Source: Arsukibacterium perlucidum DSM 18276 (GTDB lineage: Bacteria > Pseudomonadota > Gammaproteobacteria > Enterobacterales > Alteromonadaceae). From it: 64,000 bases of DNA. Below the pieces are notes generated by a model. It did not search any database, was not told where the DNA came from, and saw only the letters and a program-made list of their open reading frames with translations. This document shows, piece by piece, positions 63,735 to 64,000 of this stretch. Numbering within the stretch: position 1 is the first letter of the stretch; every line of letters starts with the position of its first letter. Position numbers and translations under genes: made by a program. Location of the stretch: NCBI RefSeq assembly GCF_000382165.1, contig NZ_KB907713.1:36703-100702 (forward strand). Direction: 5' to 3'.

Positions 63735-64000
63735 TGTCCGATTTTCCCGTTTTATGCTGCTGCCTGAACCGGCACGATTTCCCGATTTGGATTCAGACTT
63801 ACTGGCCCTATAGGGCTCCAGTTTCTTGTTGCTCTGCCAGCCCATCGCTCTGGATACGCTGATTTCGCCTGTTCATACACCTCTTTACGCTTTGCCAGTA
63901 GTGCCTCGTCTTGCTGCTTATGACGCTGCGCCGGTGTCACGAATCTTATGCCGCTGTGGCGATGCTCATAATTGTAAAAGCGCGTGAACTCCAGCATCCA
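63735..64000 (-). mobile_element. IS3-family insertion sequence (end, cut by window edge)
   Basis: The transposase reading frame (63752-64000) runs off the right edge. Just outside its stop, TGTCCGATTTTCCCG at 63735 begins with TG, as IS3-family inverted repeats usually do, and marks the likely element end. The partner repeat lies beyond the window, so the boundary is provisional. Confidence 0.55.
63752..64000 (-). CDS. IS3-family transposase OrfB C-terminal part (partial)
   Basis: Residues from the window edge read FTRFYNYEHRHSGIRFVTPAQRH. This is the end of the DDE integrase core of IS3-family OrfB (Glu of the triad lies just upstream; the YNYEHRHSGI motif follows it). After this, residues such as RKEVYEQAKSAYPERWAGRATRNW are the usual tail. 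No frameshift is seen in the visible part. Its 5' portion lies outside the window. Confidence 0.88.
   Translation of the reverse strand, partial: WMLEFTRFYNYEHRHSGIRFVTPAQRHKQQDEALLAKRKEVYEQAKSAYPERWAGRATRNWSPIGPVSLNPNREIVPVQAAA

Overview
The window looks like a chromosomal segment of a free-living, probably aquatic Gammaproteobacterium of the Rheinheimera/Alishewanella/Arsukibacterium type. The clues are: Gln-rich, CAG/CAA-heavy coding throughout; many Alteromonadales-type families (DUF3019, DUF3334, MipA/OmpV, DUF2799, YceK/YidQ, TM2, OmpK/Tsx); a secreted alpha-amylase and a PEP-CTERM protease; and a leuL-leuABCD operon with a classic attenuator. The genus assignment is inference, because there is no rRNA here.

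Left part (1-25 kb), mostly core genes: the end of a MipA/OmpV gene followed by DUF3019 and an RstA/RstB-like two-component pair; a Bcr/CflA exporter; a CheX-like DUF3334 protein; an unlisted 54-residue acidic small protein; pyrC; comM; an envelope operon (MMPL/RND transporter, LolA-like lipoprotein-sorting protein, and a protein fusing a FimV-type domain to a predicted outer-membrane barrel); a SWIM/SNF2 helicase; a periplasmic protein; a lipoprotein cytochrome c; alpha-amylase; endonuclease I; a Crp/Fnr regulator; Mpo1-like and DUF6445 proteins; and an S41 protease with a small lipoprotein.

Middle (25-38 kb), small stress and envelope genes: DUF2804, rlmF, the divergent ohr/ohrR pair with a candidate operator between them, a periplasmic solute-binding protein, a RIO kinase, a repeat-built VNG protein, TM2-yidD-DUF4177-DUF2799, several hypothetical proteins, and a 7TM-AraC regulator.

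Accessory block (38.2-47.9 kb): an MntA/HepT-type toxin-antitoxin pair; an SDR gene with its centre deleted; two different tandem repeats; a PEP-CTERM trypsin-like protease; a MipA fragment; and a complete four-gene SMC system of the Wadjet/MksBEFG (JetABCD) kind, transcribed on the minus strand in the order C-B-A-D with 1-nt overlaps at every junction. This is the most interesting system in the window. It is probably anti-plasmid or foreign-DNA defence.

Right part (48-64 kb): yigZ, DUF418, a TRIC-type channel, an FHA/trypsin-like protease pair, the leu operon with leader peptide and attenuator, a DUF885 lipoprotein, an OmpK/Tsx porin and tRNA-Leu(UAA). It ends in an AT-richer tail with a small lipoprotein, a NavAb-like bacterial sodium channel, and the 3' end of an IS3-family transposase cut by the window edge.
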